Positions 51,551 to 59,633 of a stretch of DNA of 64,000 nucleotides are shown in pieces. Source of the DNA: UBA8337 sp965658615 (lineage in GTDB: Bacteria > Pseudomonadota > Alphaproteobacteria > RS24); NCBI GenBank assembly GCA_965658615.1, contig CBFHSX010000002.1, forward strand, positions 28,207 through 92,206, in the 5' to 3' direction. The position numbers and the translations under genes are program-made. The notes below the pieces were generated by a model. That model was given only the letters and a program-made list of their open reading frames with translations, ran no database searches and was not told the origin of the DNA. Position 1 is the first letter of the stretch, and each line of letters opens with the position of its first letter.

Positions 51551-52393
51551 ATGTGGCGGCCCGTGCTTATCACCCTTGCCGGTTTGGCGCTCAGCGCTTG
51601 CGCCGGCAGTGCACCGCAAAATATGCGCAGCGCTTGCGCCTGTGAGGGGTATTTGACCGCCCAACCGCGTCCGGCCTGGGTCGATGCAGGCGATCAATTG
51701 GACGCGGCGCAGCTATCGAGCAGCGCCACCGCCATGTGCAGCGGCGTGCGGCAAATCGATTTTGACGCGGCCGATTTGTCGGCGCGCGGCAGGCTGAGCC
51801 GTGTCATCAGCACGAAAACCGATTTCAGCCTGTCAGAGACGCGCACGGATGAGGGCTTCGGCGCCGGGCGCAGCGAAGCGCGCATCGATGCCAGCCAAAT
51901 CTCGCGTGTTGTGCTGGAGGGCAGCCGCATTGGAGAACGCTGGGTTGACCCGCAAAGCTGTTTGGTACACGCGCGCGCCACCCTATCGCGCGCCACATTG
52001 GAAGCCACCAAAGCGCGCCTTGCAGCCGAGGAAGCCGCAAAGCCCGTCAATCAACGCTTTTTTGTCGAGGCCGAAGGCCCGCATAGCGAAGCGCTGGCCG
52101 CGGCGCTGGGCCAAACCCTATCTGAAGCCGGTGTCAGCCGCCTTGTTGATAGGCCGGACGGGGCCTATCGCGCGCGCGCCCGCATGGACAATATGGCGGT
52201 CGAGGAAAACGGCCTCAGCGGCAATCTGACGATTGCACTCACCACGCCGAGCGGCGAGACAATTTGGCAACGCAGCATTGCGGCCCGCGCCGCCAGTTTT
52301 ACCAACAAACCCGAAGCCGTGCTGGTCACGCGGGCCGTCACATCGGCGCTGCGCGACCTGGCCCCGGCCTTACAAGATCGCTTACAAAATTAG
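51551..52393 (+). CDS. LPP20-like lipoprotein
   Basis: 280 residues from ATG 51551, four bases after the previous stop. Lipobox LAGLALSAC at about 9-17. An LPP20-like segment follows (RPAWVDAGDQL, VVLEGSRIGERWVDPQSC), then a C-terminal domain of about 110 residues (FFVEAEGPHSEALAAALG) not recognised. LPP20-like lipoproteins include FlgP of polar flagella and H. pylori Lpp20; no flagellar genes are nearby. Second gene of the cassette. Confidence 0.7.
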   Translation: MWRPVLITLAGLALSACAGSAPQNMRSACACEGYLTAQPRPAWVDAGDQLDAAQLSSSATAMCSGVRQIDFDAADLSARGRLSRVISTKTDFSLSETRTDEGFGAGRSEARIDASQISRVVLEGSRIGERWVDPQSCLVHARATLSRATLEATKARLAAEEAAKPVNQRFFVEAEGPHSEALAAALGQTLSEAGVSRLVDRPDGAYRARARMDNMAVEENGLSGNLTIALTTPSGETIWQRSIAARAASFTNKPEAVLVTRAVTSALRDLAPALQDRLQN

Positions 52394-52407
52394 AGAGGAA
52401 ACGCATT

Positions 52408-52995
52408 ATGCAAACCACCAAGCTCACAACCCTCATCGCCGCTTCGGCCCTTTTGGCCGCCTGTGCCGGCGAACCGAAACAAGCCGCTGCACCGGCCTGC
52501 TTCTTCCAAGACGGCGCCGGACCTTACACCACAAAAGCCCCCGATTGGGTATGCAATGAACGCCATAGCGAGGCCGGTCTGACGGCTGTGTCCTCCTATC
52601 GCCAATCGGCCAGCGGCTATGATTTCATGGTCGAAATGGCCACCTCGCGCGCGCGGCAAAAACTGGCCGGCATTATTTCCTCAAAAGCCCTCGGCTCGGC
52701 CAAGGATTTCCGCTCCACGACCGGCAATAAAGCCGCCAATGAGACCGTCATGGCGACGTCGGAACTGACGCAAAAGACGCTGACCAATGTGGTGTTGACC
52801 GGCAGCCGCGTGCTGACCAAAACGCGCAATCCGGTCACCGGTCAGGTCTATGTGCTGGTCGGCATTAGCGATAAAGACCTGCCGGAGGTCGCCAATGCGG
52901 CCGCCAAGGCGAGCTTTATGAATGATGACGCCGAGTTTCAGCGTTTTAAAGCCTCGCAAGGCTTTAAAGAGCTGATGGAAGATTTGAAGGGTTAG
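52408..52995 (+). CDS. LPP20-like lipoprotein, short form
   Basis: 195 residues from ATG 52408 with AGAGAGGAA upstream. Signal peptide and lipobox (TLIAASALLAAC). The mature part shows LPP20-like features, partly parallel to its neighbour: KAPDWVCNERHSEAG, ATSRARQKLAGIISS, NVVLTGSRVLTKTRNPVTG, VYVLVGI. The two genes may come from an old duplication. Third gene of the cassette, 14 bases after the second. Confidence 0.75.
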   Translation: MQTTKLTTLIAASALLAACAGEPKQAAAPACFFQDGAGPYTTKAPDWVCNERHSEAGLTAVSSYRQSASGYDFMVEMATSRARQKLAGIISSKALGSAKDFRSTTGNKAANETVMATSELTQKTLTNVVLTGSRVLTKTRNPVTGQVYVLVGISDKDLPEVANAAAKASFMNDDAEFQRFKASQGFKELMEDLKG

Positions 52996-53003
52996 GACGC
53001 GCC

Positions 53004-53198
53004 ATGAAGCTGACAGCCAGCCCTCTTATCGCCACCGCTCTGGTGCTTGGCCTTGCCGCCTGCGCTGCGAAACCCGACCCGGCCGCGCTGGAGCTTTTGC
53101 GCCAACAACAAGCGGCCGAAGCGGCGCGCCAAAATGACGAGCAAAGCAGAAAAGCCGCCGATAAGGCTTTTGAAAAGCTCGACCGCGACACGCAATAA
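53004..53198 (+). CDS. Small lipoprotein, 64 residues
   Basis: Signal peptide and lipobox (LIATALVLGLAAC) leave a mature peptide of about 45 residues: a single charged, Gln/Ala-rich helix (LELLRQQQAAEAARQNDEQ...KAFEKLDRDTQ), likely coiled coil. It recalls Lpp-like helical lipoproteins in size, but lacks the terminal Lys used for murein linkage. Eight bases after the LPP20-like gene; closes the cassette before a terminator. Confidence 0.8.
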   Translation: MKLTASPLIATALVLGLAACAAKPDPAALELLRQQQAAEAARQNDEQSRKAADKAFEKLDRDTQ

Positions 53199-53216
53199 AG
53201 CGGTAGGGATAAAAAC

Positions 53217-53252
53217 AAAACCCCGCTTGTTTTTCGACAAGCGGGGTTTTTC
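53217..53252. terminator. Bidirectional terminator, lipoprotein cassette / sdh operon
   Basis: CCCCGCTTGT pairs with ACAAGCGGGG (loop TTTTCG), flanked by AAAA on the left and TTTTT on the right. It serves both convergent transcripts. Confidence 0.92.
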
Positions 53253-53269
53253 TTTTTTCACAGCGGCGC

Positions 53270-54049
53270 TTAAACTTCGCGCTCAACCATCATTTTCTTG
53301 ATTTCTGAAATGGCCTTGGCCGGTGACAGACCTTTCGGGCAAGCCTTGGCGCAATTCATAATCGTGTGGCAGCGATAGACGCGGAACGGATCTTCCAAAT
53401 CATCCAGACGCTCGCCGGTTTTTTCATCACGGCTATCAGCCAGCCAGCGATAGGCTTGCAGCAACACAGCCGGGCCGAGATATTTATCGGAATTCCACCA
53501 ATAGCTCGGGCACGAGGTCGAACAGCAGGCGCACAGGATACACTCATACAGCCCATCCAATTGCTCGCGGTCTTCGCGGCTTTGCTTCCACTCATTTTGC
53601 GGCTTTGGCGTGTCGGTTTTCAGCCATGGCTCGATCGACTGATATTGCGCGTAGAGATTCGACAAATCCGGCACCAAATCCTTGATCACCGGCATATGCG
53701 GCAGCGGGTAAATAGCGATGTCGCCCTTGACCTCATCGAGGCCCTTGGTGCAGGCCAGCGTGTTTTGACCGTCAATATTCATGGCGCAGGAGCCACAAAT
53801 CCCCTCGCGGCACGAGCGGCGGAAGGTCAGCGTGCTGTCGACTTCATTTTTCACCTTAATCAGCGCGTCCAATACCATGGGCCCGCAATCATCAGCGTCA
53901 ATTGTATAGCTGTCGACACGCGGATTGGCTTCATCATCCGGGTTCCAGCGATAAATCTTCAACGTGACCGGTTTTGTCATTTCGCCTTGGGCGGCATGAA
54001 CCGTGCCTTTTTCAACTTTCGAATTGGCCGGTAGGGCAATCTCAACCAT
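53270..54049 (-). CDS. sdhB: Succinate dehydrogenase iron-sulfur subunit
   Basis: 259 residues carrying the three clusters: 2Fe-2S ligands in CREGICGSCAMNIDG...C, and CILCACCSTSCPSYWW plus CHTIMNCAKACPKGL for the 4Fe-4S and 3Fe-4S clusters. Links SdhA to the quinone site. Last gene of sdhCDAB. Confidence 0.98.
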   Translation of the reverse strand: MVEIALPANSKVEKGTVHAAQGEMTKPVTLKIYRWNPDDEANPRVDSYTIDADDCGPMVLDALIKVKNEVDSTLTFRRSCREGICGSCAMNIDGQNTLACTKGLDEVKGDIAIYPLPHMPVIKDLVPDLSNLYAQYQSIEPWLKTDTPKPQNEWKQSREDREQLDGLYECILCACCSTSCPSYWWNSDKYLGPAVLLQAYRWLADSRDEKTGERLDDLEDPFRVYRCHTIMNCAKACPKGLSPAKAISEIKKMMVEREV

Positions 54050-54064
54050 ATGCGCTTACTCCCC

Positions 54065-55846
54065 CTAGTAAACCCGAGCTTTCGGCTCGATATAGGTTAC
54101 TTCATTGGTCAGCGTGTAATTATGCACGCCGCGATAATCGATCTTGGCTTTGCCTTTGGCATCGACATAAGCCAATGTGTGCTTCATCCACTCCGCGTCA
54201 TCGCGCTCCGGGAAATCCTCACGCGCATGGCCGCCACGGCTTTCTTTACGCGCATTGGCGCCTTCCACTGTGGCAATGGCTTGGACGATGAGATTGTCAA
54301 ATTCCAGCGTCTCGATGAGGTCGGAATTCCAAATCAGCGAGCGATCGGCAATGCCGATATCATCCATCGCATTGACGGTTTTCTGCATGCGCTGGCAGCC
54401 TTCTTCCAACACATCGCCGGTGCGGAACACGGCGCAGTTTTCCTGCATGGCTTTTTGCATTTCCAGACGCAATTCCGAGGTCGGCGTCGAGCCGCTGGCA
54501 GTGCGGAACCGGTCGAGGCGCTCAATACCATCCATACCGGCATTGGCCGCCAGCGGTGCGTGACCCGATGTCGGGTCAACAATCTCAGCTGTGCGAATGG
54601 CCGAGGCGCGCCCGAAGACGACAAGGTCAATCAGCGAATTGGACCCGAGGCGGTTGGCACCATGCACGGACACACAAGCCGCTTCACCGATAGCCATCAG
54701 GCCGGGCACGGTGCGCTCCGGGTCTTTGGCGGTCGGGTTCAGCACCTCGCCGTGATAATTGGTCGGGATACCGCCCATATTATAATGCACAGTCGGCAGC
54801 ACCGGAATCGGTTCCTTGGTCACATCAACACCGGCAAAAATCCGCGCGCTCTCCGAGATACCCGGCAGACGCTCGGCCAGAACATCCGGGTCGAGATGGT
54901 CGAGATGCAGATAAATATGGTCATTATTGGCCCCGACGCCGCGGCCTTCGCGAATTTCAATAGTCATGGAACGCGAGACCACATCGCGCGAGGCGAGGTC
55001 TTTGGCGCTGGGCGCATAGCGCTCCATAAAGCGTTCACCCTCGGAATTGATGAGGATACCGCCCTCGCCGCGCGAGCCTTCGGTAATCAGGCAACCGGCA
55101 CCATAGATGCCGGTCGGGTGAAACTGCACAAATTCCATATCCTGCAAAGGCAGGCCGGCACGAATAACCATGGCCGAGCCATCGCCGGTGCAGGTATGCG
55201 CCGAGGTGGCAGAGAAATAGGCACGCCCATAACCGCCGGTCGCCAAGATAACTTGCTTGGCTTGGAAGCGGTGCAATTGACCGGTCGACATTTCCAGCGC
55301 CGTCACACCGACGCAGCGATCATCTTCCATCATCAGATCAAGCGCGAAATATTCGATAAAGAATTCCGTGTCATAGCGCAGCGACTGGCCATAAAGCGTG
55401 TGCAAAATGGCGTGACCCGTACGGTCGGCAGCGGCGCATGTGCGCTGGGCAATGCCCTCGCCGAAATTCGTCGTCATGCCGCCAAACGGGCGCTGGTAAA
55501 TCTTGCCTTCTTCGGTGCGCGAAAACGGCACGCCGAAATGTTCCAGCTCGTAAACCGCTTCCGGCGCGTTACGGCACAAATATTCAATCGCGTCCTGGTC
55601 GCCCAGCCAGTCAGACCCTTTGACTGTGTCATACATATGCCAACGCCAGTCATCATCGCCCATATTGCCAAGCGCGGCAGAAATGCCGCCCTGCGCCGCA
55701 ACTGTGTGCGAGCGGGTCGGGAACACTTTCGAAATACACGCCGTCTTCAGACCGCGCTCGGCGCAGCCCAAAGCCGCCCGCAAGCCCGACCCGCCGGCGC
55801 CAACAACAACAACGTCAAATTGATGATCGATAAACTCGTAACTCAT
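54065..55846 (-). CDS. sdhA: Succinate dehydrogenase flavoprotein subunit
   Basis: 593 residues. FAD motif VVGAGGSGLRAALG, the flavin-attachment histidine in RSHTVAAQGGISAALGN, QFHPTGIYGAG, active-site RGEGGILIN and HGANRLGSNSLIDLVVFGRA. TCA and respiratory complex II. 19 bases after sdhD. Confidence 0.98.
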   Translation of the reverse strand: MSYEFIDHQFDVVVVGAGGSGLRAALGCAERGLKTACISKVFPTRSHTVAAQGGISAALGNMGDDDWRWHMYDTVKGSDWLGDQDAIEYLCRNAPEAVYELEHFGVPFSRTEEGKIYQRPFGGMTTNFGEGIAQRTCAAADRTGHAILHTLYGQSLRYDTEFFIEYFALDLMMEDDRCVGVTALEMSTGQLHRFQAKQVILATGGYGRAYFSATSAHTCTGDGSAMVIRAGLPLQDMEFVQFHPTGIYGAGCLITEGSRGEGGILINSEGERFMERYAPSAKDLASRDVVSRSMTIEIREGRGVGANNDHIYLHLDHLDPDVLAERLPGISESARIFAGVDVTKEPIPVLPTVHYNMGGIPTNYHGEVLNPTAKDPERTVPGLMAIGEAACVSVHGANRLGSNSLIDLVVFGRASAIRTAEIVDPTSGHAPLAANAGMDGIERLDRFRTASGSTPTSELRLEMQKAMQENCAVFRTGDVLEEGCQRMQKTVNAMDDIGIADRSLIWNSDLIETLEFDNLIVQAIATVEGANARKESRGGHAREDFPERDDAEWMKHTLAYVDAKGKAKIDYRGVHNYTLTNEVTYIEPKARVY

Positions 55847-55865
55847 AAAAGTCTCCAGCTTCCGC

Positions 55866-56246
55866 TTAGCCGATAACCAGTTTCAAGACAGCGAGCGAAC
55901 ACGCCACCGCAATGGTCAGGGCAAAAAATTGATTGGCGATAATGGCCAAAAGTTTCGTGGCTTCCCCATGAACATAGTCTTCAATGACAACTTGCAAGCC
56001 CAGCTTCATGTGATATGTCGCCGAAACAATCAGCAACAACATCACCACGCCGACCAGCGGGTTGCCCAGAAAAGCCGTCATGGTTGTGTAATCGGCGCCC
56101 GCATGGACCACAAGCGCGCCAACCAGAAACAGCGTCAACGGAATATTTGCCAGCGCGGTGACGCGCTGCATGAAAAAATGCTCAGTGCCTTTTTTGGCCG
56201 AGCCGAGCCCGCGCACGCGGGCCAGAGGTGTACGCATACCGGACAT
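55866..56246 (-). CDS. sdhD: Succinate dehydrogenase membrane anchor subunit
   Basis: 126 residues, three membrane helices (IPLTLFLVGALVVHAG, PLVGVVMLLLIVSATYHM, FFALTIAVACSLAVLKL). The histidine in SATYHMKLGLQVVIEDYVH is the likely heme ligand. Its start overlaps the sdhC stop by one base. Confidence 0.95.
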   Translation of the reverse strand: MSGMRTPLARVRGLGSAKKGTEHFFMQRVTALANIPLTLFLVGALVVHAGADYTTMTAFLGNPLVGVVMLLLIVSATYHMKLGLQVVIEDYVHGEATKLLAIIANQFFALTIAVACSLAVLKLVIG

Positions 56247-56653
56247 TACAGAACCCCCAAATAAACATAAGCCGCAACCCAGACCGCGACGGTCAGAACC
56301 GGCGGCACAAAAGCCGAAATACGCGCCAGCACTTCAACGGTTTTCAAGTCAAACCCACGACCCGTATCCCAAACAAAGTGGCGCAAGCCCCCGAACATAT
56401 GGTGCAAAAGCGCCCATGTGTAACCAAACAAAACCAGGCGCCCATACCAAGCCGAAGACACATCCTGAACCAGCGCATAAGCCTCAGGGCCGGTCGCCGC
56501 GGCCAGCAGCCACCAGGCCAATAAAACTGTACCGGCATAAAGCGCAACACCGGTGGCGCGATGCAAAATGGACAGCATCATGGTCAAGGTCCAGCGGTAA
56601 ATCTGGATATGCGGCGATAAAGGGCGCGCCGCGCTTGGGCTAGGCTCAGACAT
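56246..56653 (-). CDS. sdhC: Succinate dehydrogenase cytochrome b556 subunit
   Basis: 135 residues, three membrane helices. RPLSPHIQIYRW and SILHRATGVAL give the family N-terminus and quinone-site Ser/Arg; LLHHMFGGLRHFVWD holds the heme-ligand His. First gene of sdhCDAB, about 50 bases behind a good promoter. Confidence 0.96.
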   Translation of the reverse strand: MSEPSPSAARPLSPHIQIYRWTLTMMLSILHRATGVALYAGTVLLAWWLLAAATGPEAYALVQDVSSAWYGRLVLFGYTWALLHHMFGGLRHFVWDTGRGFDLKTVEVLARISAFVPPVLTVAVWVAAYVYLGVL

Positions 56654-56706
56654 ATTCGGCTCCTAATGTGCGGATGAGGTCAGGCCCATCCCGGATAGAC
56701 CCTCAC

Positions 56707-56735
56707 TATATACAGAAACAAAGCCGTATGGCCAA
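56707..56735 (-). promoter_or_regulatory. Sigma-70-type promoter of sdhCDAB
   Basis: On the minus strand: TTGGCC (56735-56730), a 17-base spacer, TATATA (56712-56707). Transcription would start near 56700, leaving a leader of about 47 bases to sdhC. Confidence 0.6.
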
Positions 56736-56761
56736 GCATGATGGCGCGACAGGCGGTCGCA

Positions 56762-57655
56762 TTAGACGTTCGCGTCTTGCCTCTCGGCAATGGCATCGGC
56801 AATCGCCAAAACGCGCTGCGCCATGTCGCGGTGCAGAAACTCGGTCATTTTACCGTTCACCGTCAACACGCCCTTGCCGGCATTGGCCGGTTCGTCAAAC
56901 GCGGCGACAATGGCGCGCGCCTCCTCAATCTCGGCCGCTGACGGGCCAAACACCGCATTGGCGGTCTCTATTTGGCTCGGATGGATCAGCGTTTTGCCGT
57001 CAAAGCCCATATCAGCGCCGGCTTGGCACTCGCTGGCCAAGCCTTCGCCATTCGGGATGTCGATATAGACGCCATCAAGGATTGCCAGCCCATATTGGCG
57101 CGCCGCCAGCAGGGACAGGCTGAGCGCGGTCTGCATCGGCGCGCGGCCTTCGACCAAATTGGCGTGCATGTCTTTCGCCAAATCATTCGTGCCCATGCAA
57201 AAAACCGTCAAAGGACCGCTCTCGGCGCAGGCCGCCAGCGCTTGCAGATTGAAAATCGCCGCCGGTGTCTCGATCATGATCCATAAATCCATGCCCGCCG
57301 GCATGAGATCGGCAACTGCATGAATATCATCGGGTGTGGAAATTTTCGGTGCCAATAGCGCATGGGGGCGCGCCGCTTCCGGCAGGGCGGCAAAAGCCGC
57401 CACATCGTCTTTACCCCATGGTGTGGAAAGCGCATTGATGCGCACAATCAGCTCGCGCGCGCCATAGCCACCGGCGTTCAGCGCCGCGGCAATTTGCGAC
57501 CGCGCCGTTTCTTTTGCATCGGGTGCGACCGCGTCTTCCAGATCGAGGATCAAGCAATCGGCGGGCAGGGCGCGGGCTTTATCCAGCGCGCGCGCATTGG
57601 CACCCGGCATATAAAGCGCCGAGCGTCGGGGGCGGATGGTTTTTGCTGCAGACAT
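56762..57655 (-). CDS. HpcH/HpaI aldolase, CitE/malyl-CoA lyase-like
   Basis: 297 residues from ATG 57655 (MSAAKTIRPRRSALYMPG), with GGAG seven bases upstream; the longer frame to 57916 overlaps the divergent gene. Motifs of the CitE/Mcl group: LILDLEDAV (metal ligands), ELIVRIN, IMIETPAAI, FCMGTNDLAKDM and GFDGKTLIHPSQ. Probably a CoA-ester lyase or thioesterase acting on malyl-CoA, citramalyl-CoA or similar. No citrate-lyase alpha/gamma genes are near, so true citrate lyase is unlikely. Same strand as sdhCDAB, 108 bases upstream. Confidence 0.9.
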   Translation of the reverse strand: MSAAKTIRPRRSALYMPGANARALDKARALPADCLILDLEDAVAPDAKETARSQIAAALNAGGYGARELIVRINALSTPWGKDDVAAFAALPEAARPHALLAPKISTPDDIHAVADLMPAGMDLWIMIETPAAIFNLQALAACAESGPLTVFCMGTNDLAKDMHANLVEGRAPMQTALSLSLLAARQYGLAILDGVYIDIPNGEGLASECQAGADMGFDGKTLIHPSQIETANAVFGPSAAEIEEARAIVAAFDEPANAGKGVLTVNGKMTEFLHRDMAQRVLAIADAIAERQDANV

Positions 57656-57721
57656 GAAGCGACTCCGTCTAAAATCTTGTCGAGCATAATCGTTTTTAAA
57701 GTGAGAACAAGGCAGACTATT

Positions 57722-58564
57722 GTGAGCGGCAAAGGCAGCATATTCGTGATTTCCAGCCAAGTGGTCAGCGGTCTGGTCGGGCTGAAGGCCATTATGCCGG
57801 CGCTGCGGGCGCTGGAATATGAAACCGTCTCGCTGCCGACAACCCTGCTGGCGGCGCATCCGGCGGCTTTTCCCGAACGCGGCGTCCCGGCCGGCGGGCC
57901 CATAGAAACGGGCCAAATGATCGAGATTGCCGATTGGCTGATCGGCGCCGGCGCCTTGGATGGCTGCGTCGGCGTGCTGACCGGCTATTTACCAAGCCCG
58001 GCGCATATTGATGCGGCAGCGCAGATTATTGCGCGCTTGAAAGCCGTCAATCCGTCTATTGTGTATTGCTGCGACCCGATTTGCGGCGATCATGGCGCGC
58101 TTTATCTGCCGCCCGAAGTTGCCGCCGGGATAGAAGACCGGCTCTTGCCGCTGGCTGATATCGCGACCCCCAATCTTTTCGAGCTCGGCCAATTGACCGG
58201 TCGCGGCGCGCTGAACGAGACGCCGGATGTGGTCGAAGCGGCGCGCAACCTTGGGTCTGAGTTGGGGATTGCCCATGTGGTCGTTACCTCGGCCCCGGCA
58301 CCCCACGATCGTATTGCCACGTTGGCGATTGACGATGAGGTGATGCGCTGTGAAACCGCTCGTGCGCCGCAGGCCCCCTCCGGTATGGGCGATTTTTTCG
58401 CCGCGCTTTATCTGGGACTGAGATTAGCCGATGAGCCGAAAGCGCTGGGCATCGCCACAGCCACATTGGCCGATATGGCAGCGCGCAATTTGCAAACCGC
58501 CACACTGCCGCACGGGCCGGTGCAATTGGCCTCGCCTGCCATTACCGATAGGGTGAGTGTTTAA
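57722..58564 (+). CDS. pdxY: Pyridoxal kinase-like (PdxK/PdxY) protein, GTG start
   Basis: 280 residues from GTG 57722 (MSGKGSIFVISSQVVSGLVG); no ATG fits, and the frame further upstream is antisense to the lyase gene. Ribokinase-like vitamin kinase: FVISSQVVSGLVG, DPICGDHGALYLPP, ATPNLFELGQLTG, and the anion-hole/catalytic region SGMGDFFAALYLG with Asp. Likely phosphorylates pyridoxal or related B6 vitamers. Divergent from the CitE-like gene with a 66-base gap; convergent with asd. Confidence 0.82.
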   Translation: MSGKGSIFVISSQVVSGLVGLKAIMPALRALEYETVSLPTTLLAAHPAAFPERGVPAGGPIETGQMIEIADWLIGAGALDGCVGVLTGYLPSPAHIDAAAQIIARLKAVNPSIVYCCDPICGDHGALYLPPEVAAGIEDRLLPLADIATPNLFELGQLTGRGALNETPDVVEAARNLGSELGIAHVVVTSAPAPHDRIATLAIDDEVMRCETARAPQAPSGMGDFFAALYLGLRLADEPKALGIATATLADMAARNLQTATLPHGPVQLASPAITDRVSV

Positions 58565-58565
58565 C

Positions 58566-58618
58566 TAAGCCTCGTCTTTGATGCGGCTCTCTGATTAAGC
58601 CTCATCTTTGATGCGGCT
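58566..58618. repeat. 30-bp tandem duplication of the asd 3' end
   Basis: TAAGCCTCGTCTTTGATGCGGCT at 58566-58588 repeats with one change at 58596-58618, period 30. On the minus strand the gene ends SRIKDEA-stop, and beyond that stop the same SRIKDEA-stop can be read again in the same frame. The outer copy is now non-coding. Confidence 0.85.
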
Positions 58619-59632
58619 TTGTGGCAAATGCGTTTGGGTCAGCAATTCGGCGATTTGCACCGCGTTCAAGGCTGCGCCTTTTCTGAGATTATCCGACACC
58701 ACCCAAAGATTGAGCCCATGTTCGACGGTCGGGTCGGTGCGCAGGCGCGAGACAAAAGTCTCAAACTCGCCAACACATTCAATCGGCGTGACATAGCCCT
58801 CATCCTCGCGGCGATCGACCACGAGCAAACCCGGCGCTGCCTCCAAGGCCGCTCGCGCTTCCGTCTCGGAAATGGCGCTTTCAAACTCAATGCTGACCGC
58901 CTCTGAATGACCGACAAAGACCGGCACACGCACGCATGTGGTGGTCATTTGGATTTTCGGGTCGAGCATTTTTTGGGTCTCGACGACCATTTTCCATTCT
59001 TCCTTGGTCGAGCCGTCTTTCATGAACACGTCAATATGCGGGATGACGTTAAAGGCGATTTGCTTGGTGAAGTTCTCGCGCTTCAACTCATCATTGACAA
59101 ACACGGCGCGGGTCTGGGTGAACAGCTCATCCATGGCCGCATTACCGGCGCCCGAAACCGATTGATAAGTCGAGACAACAACGCGCTTGATCGGCGCAAT
59201 ATCGTGCAGCGGCTTCAGCGCCACCACAAGCTGCGCCGTCGAGCAATTCGGATTGGCGATAATATTGCGCTGCTTATAGCCATCAATATGGTGCGGATTG
59301 ACCTCCGGCACGATAAGCGGCACATCTTCATCCATGCGATAAAGCGATGAATTATCAATGACCACGCATCCGGCAGCAGCGGCCTTCGGCGCATATTCCT
59401 TAGCCGGGCCGGAACCCGCCGCAAAGAGCGCAATATCGGCTTTGGCAAAATCATAAAATTCCAGCGCCTGACATGTCAGCGTCTTATCGCCAAAGCTCAC
59501 TTCTTTGCCTTGGCTGCGGCGCGAGGCGACGGCGTCGACACGCGCCACCGGAAAACCGCGCTCCGACAATATATTCAGCATTTCGCGTCCGACATTACCG
59601 GTCGCGCCGACAATGGCGACTACATAGCTCAT
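58595..59632 (-). CDS. asd: Aspartate-semialdehyde dehydrogenase
   Basis: NADPH-dependent reduction of aspartyl phosphate for Lys, Met, Thr and diaminopimelate. 345 residues from ATG 59632 (MSYVVAIVGATGNVGREML) with AGGAG upstream; longer frames overlap leuB. Motifs: GATGNVG, catalytic Cys in IANPNCSTAQLVVAL, STYQSVSGAGNAAMDEL. One base after the leuB stop, so it belongs to the leu operon. Confidence 0.97.
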   Translation of the reverse strand: MSYVVAIVGATGNVGREMLNILSERGFPVARVDAVASRRSQGKEVSFGDKTLTCQALEFYDFAKADIALFAAGSGPAKEYAPKAAAAGCVVIDNSSLYRMDEDVPLIVPEVNPHHIDGYKQRNIIANPNCSTAQLVVALKPLHDIAPIKRVVVSTYQSVSGAGNAAMDELFTQTRAVFVNDELKRENFTKQIAFNVIPHIDVFMKDGSTKEEWKMVVETQKMLDPKIQMTTTCVRVPVFVGHSEAVSIEFESAISETEARAALEAAPGLLVVDRREDEGYVTPIECVGEFETFVSRLRTDPTVEHGLNLWVVSDNLRKGAALNAVQIAELLTQTHLPQSRIKDEA

Positions 59633-59633
59633 G

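Noticed and set aside
54050..55876. 608-codon plus-strand open frame opposite sdhA
   Set aside because: Longer than sdhA itself but antisense to it; no recognisable domain, while sdhA has every family motif.
57362..57721. N-terminal extension of the pdxY-like gene
   Set aside because: Runs antisense through the CitE-like gene; the kinase domain begins at GTG 57722.
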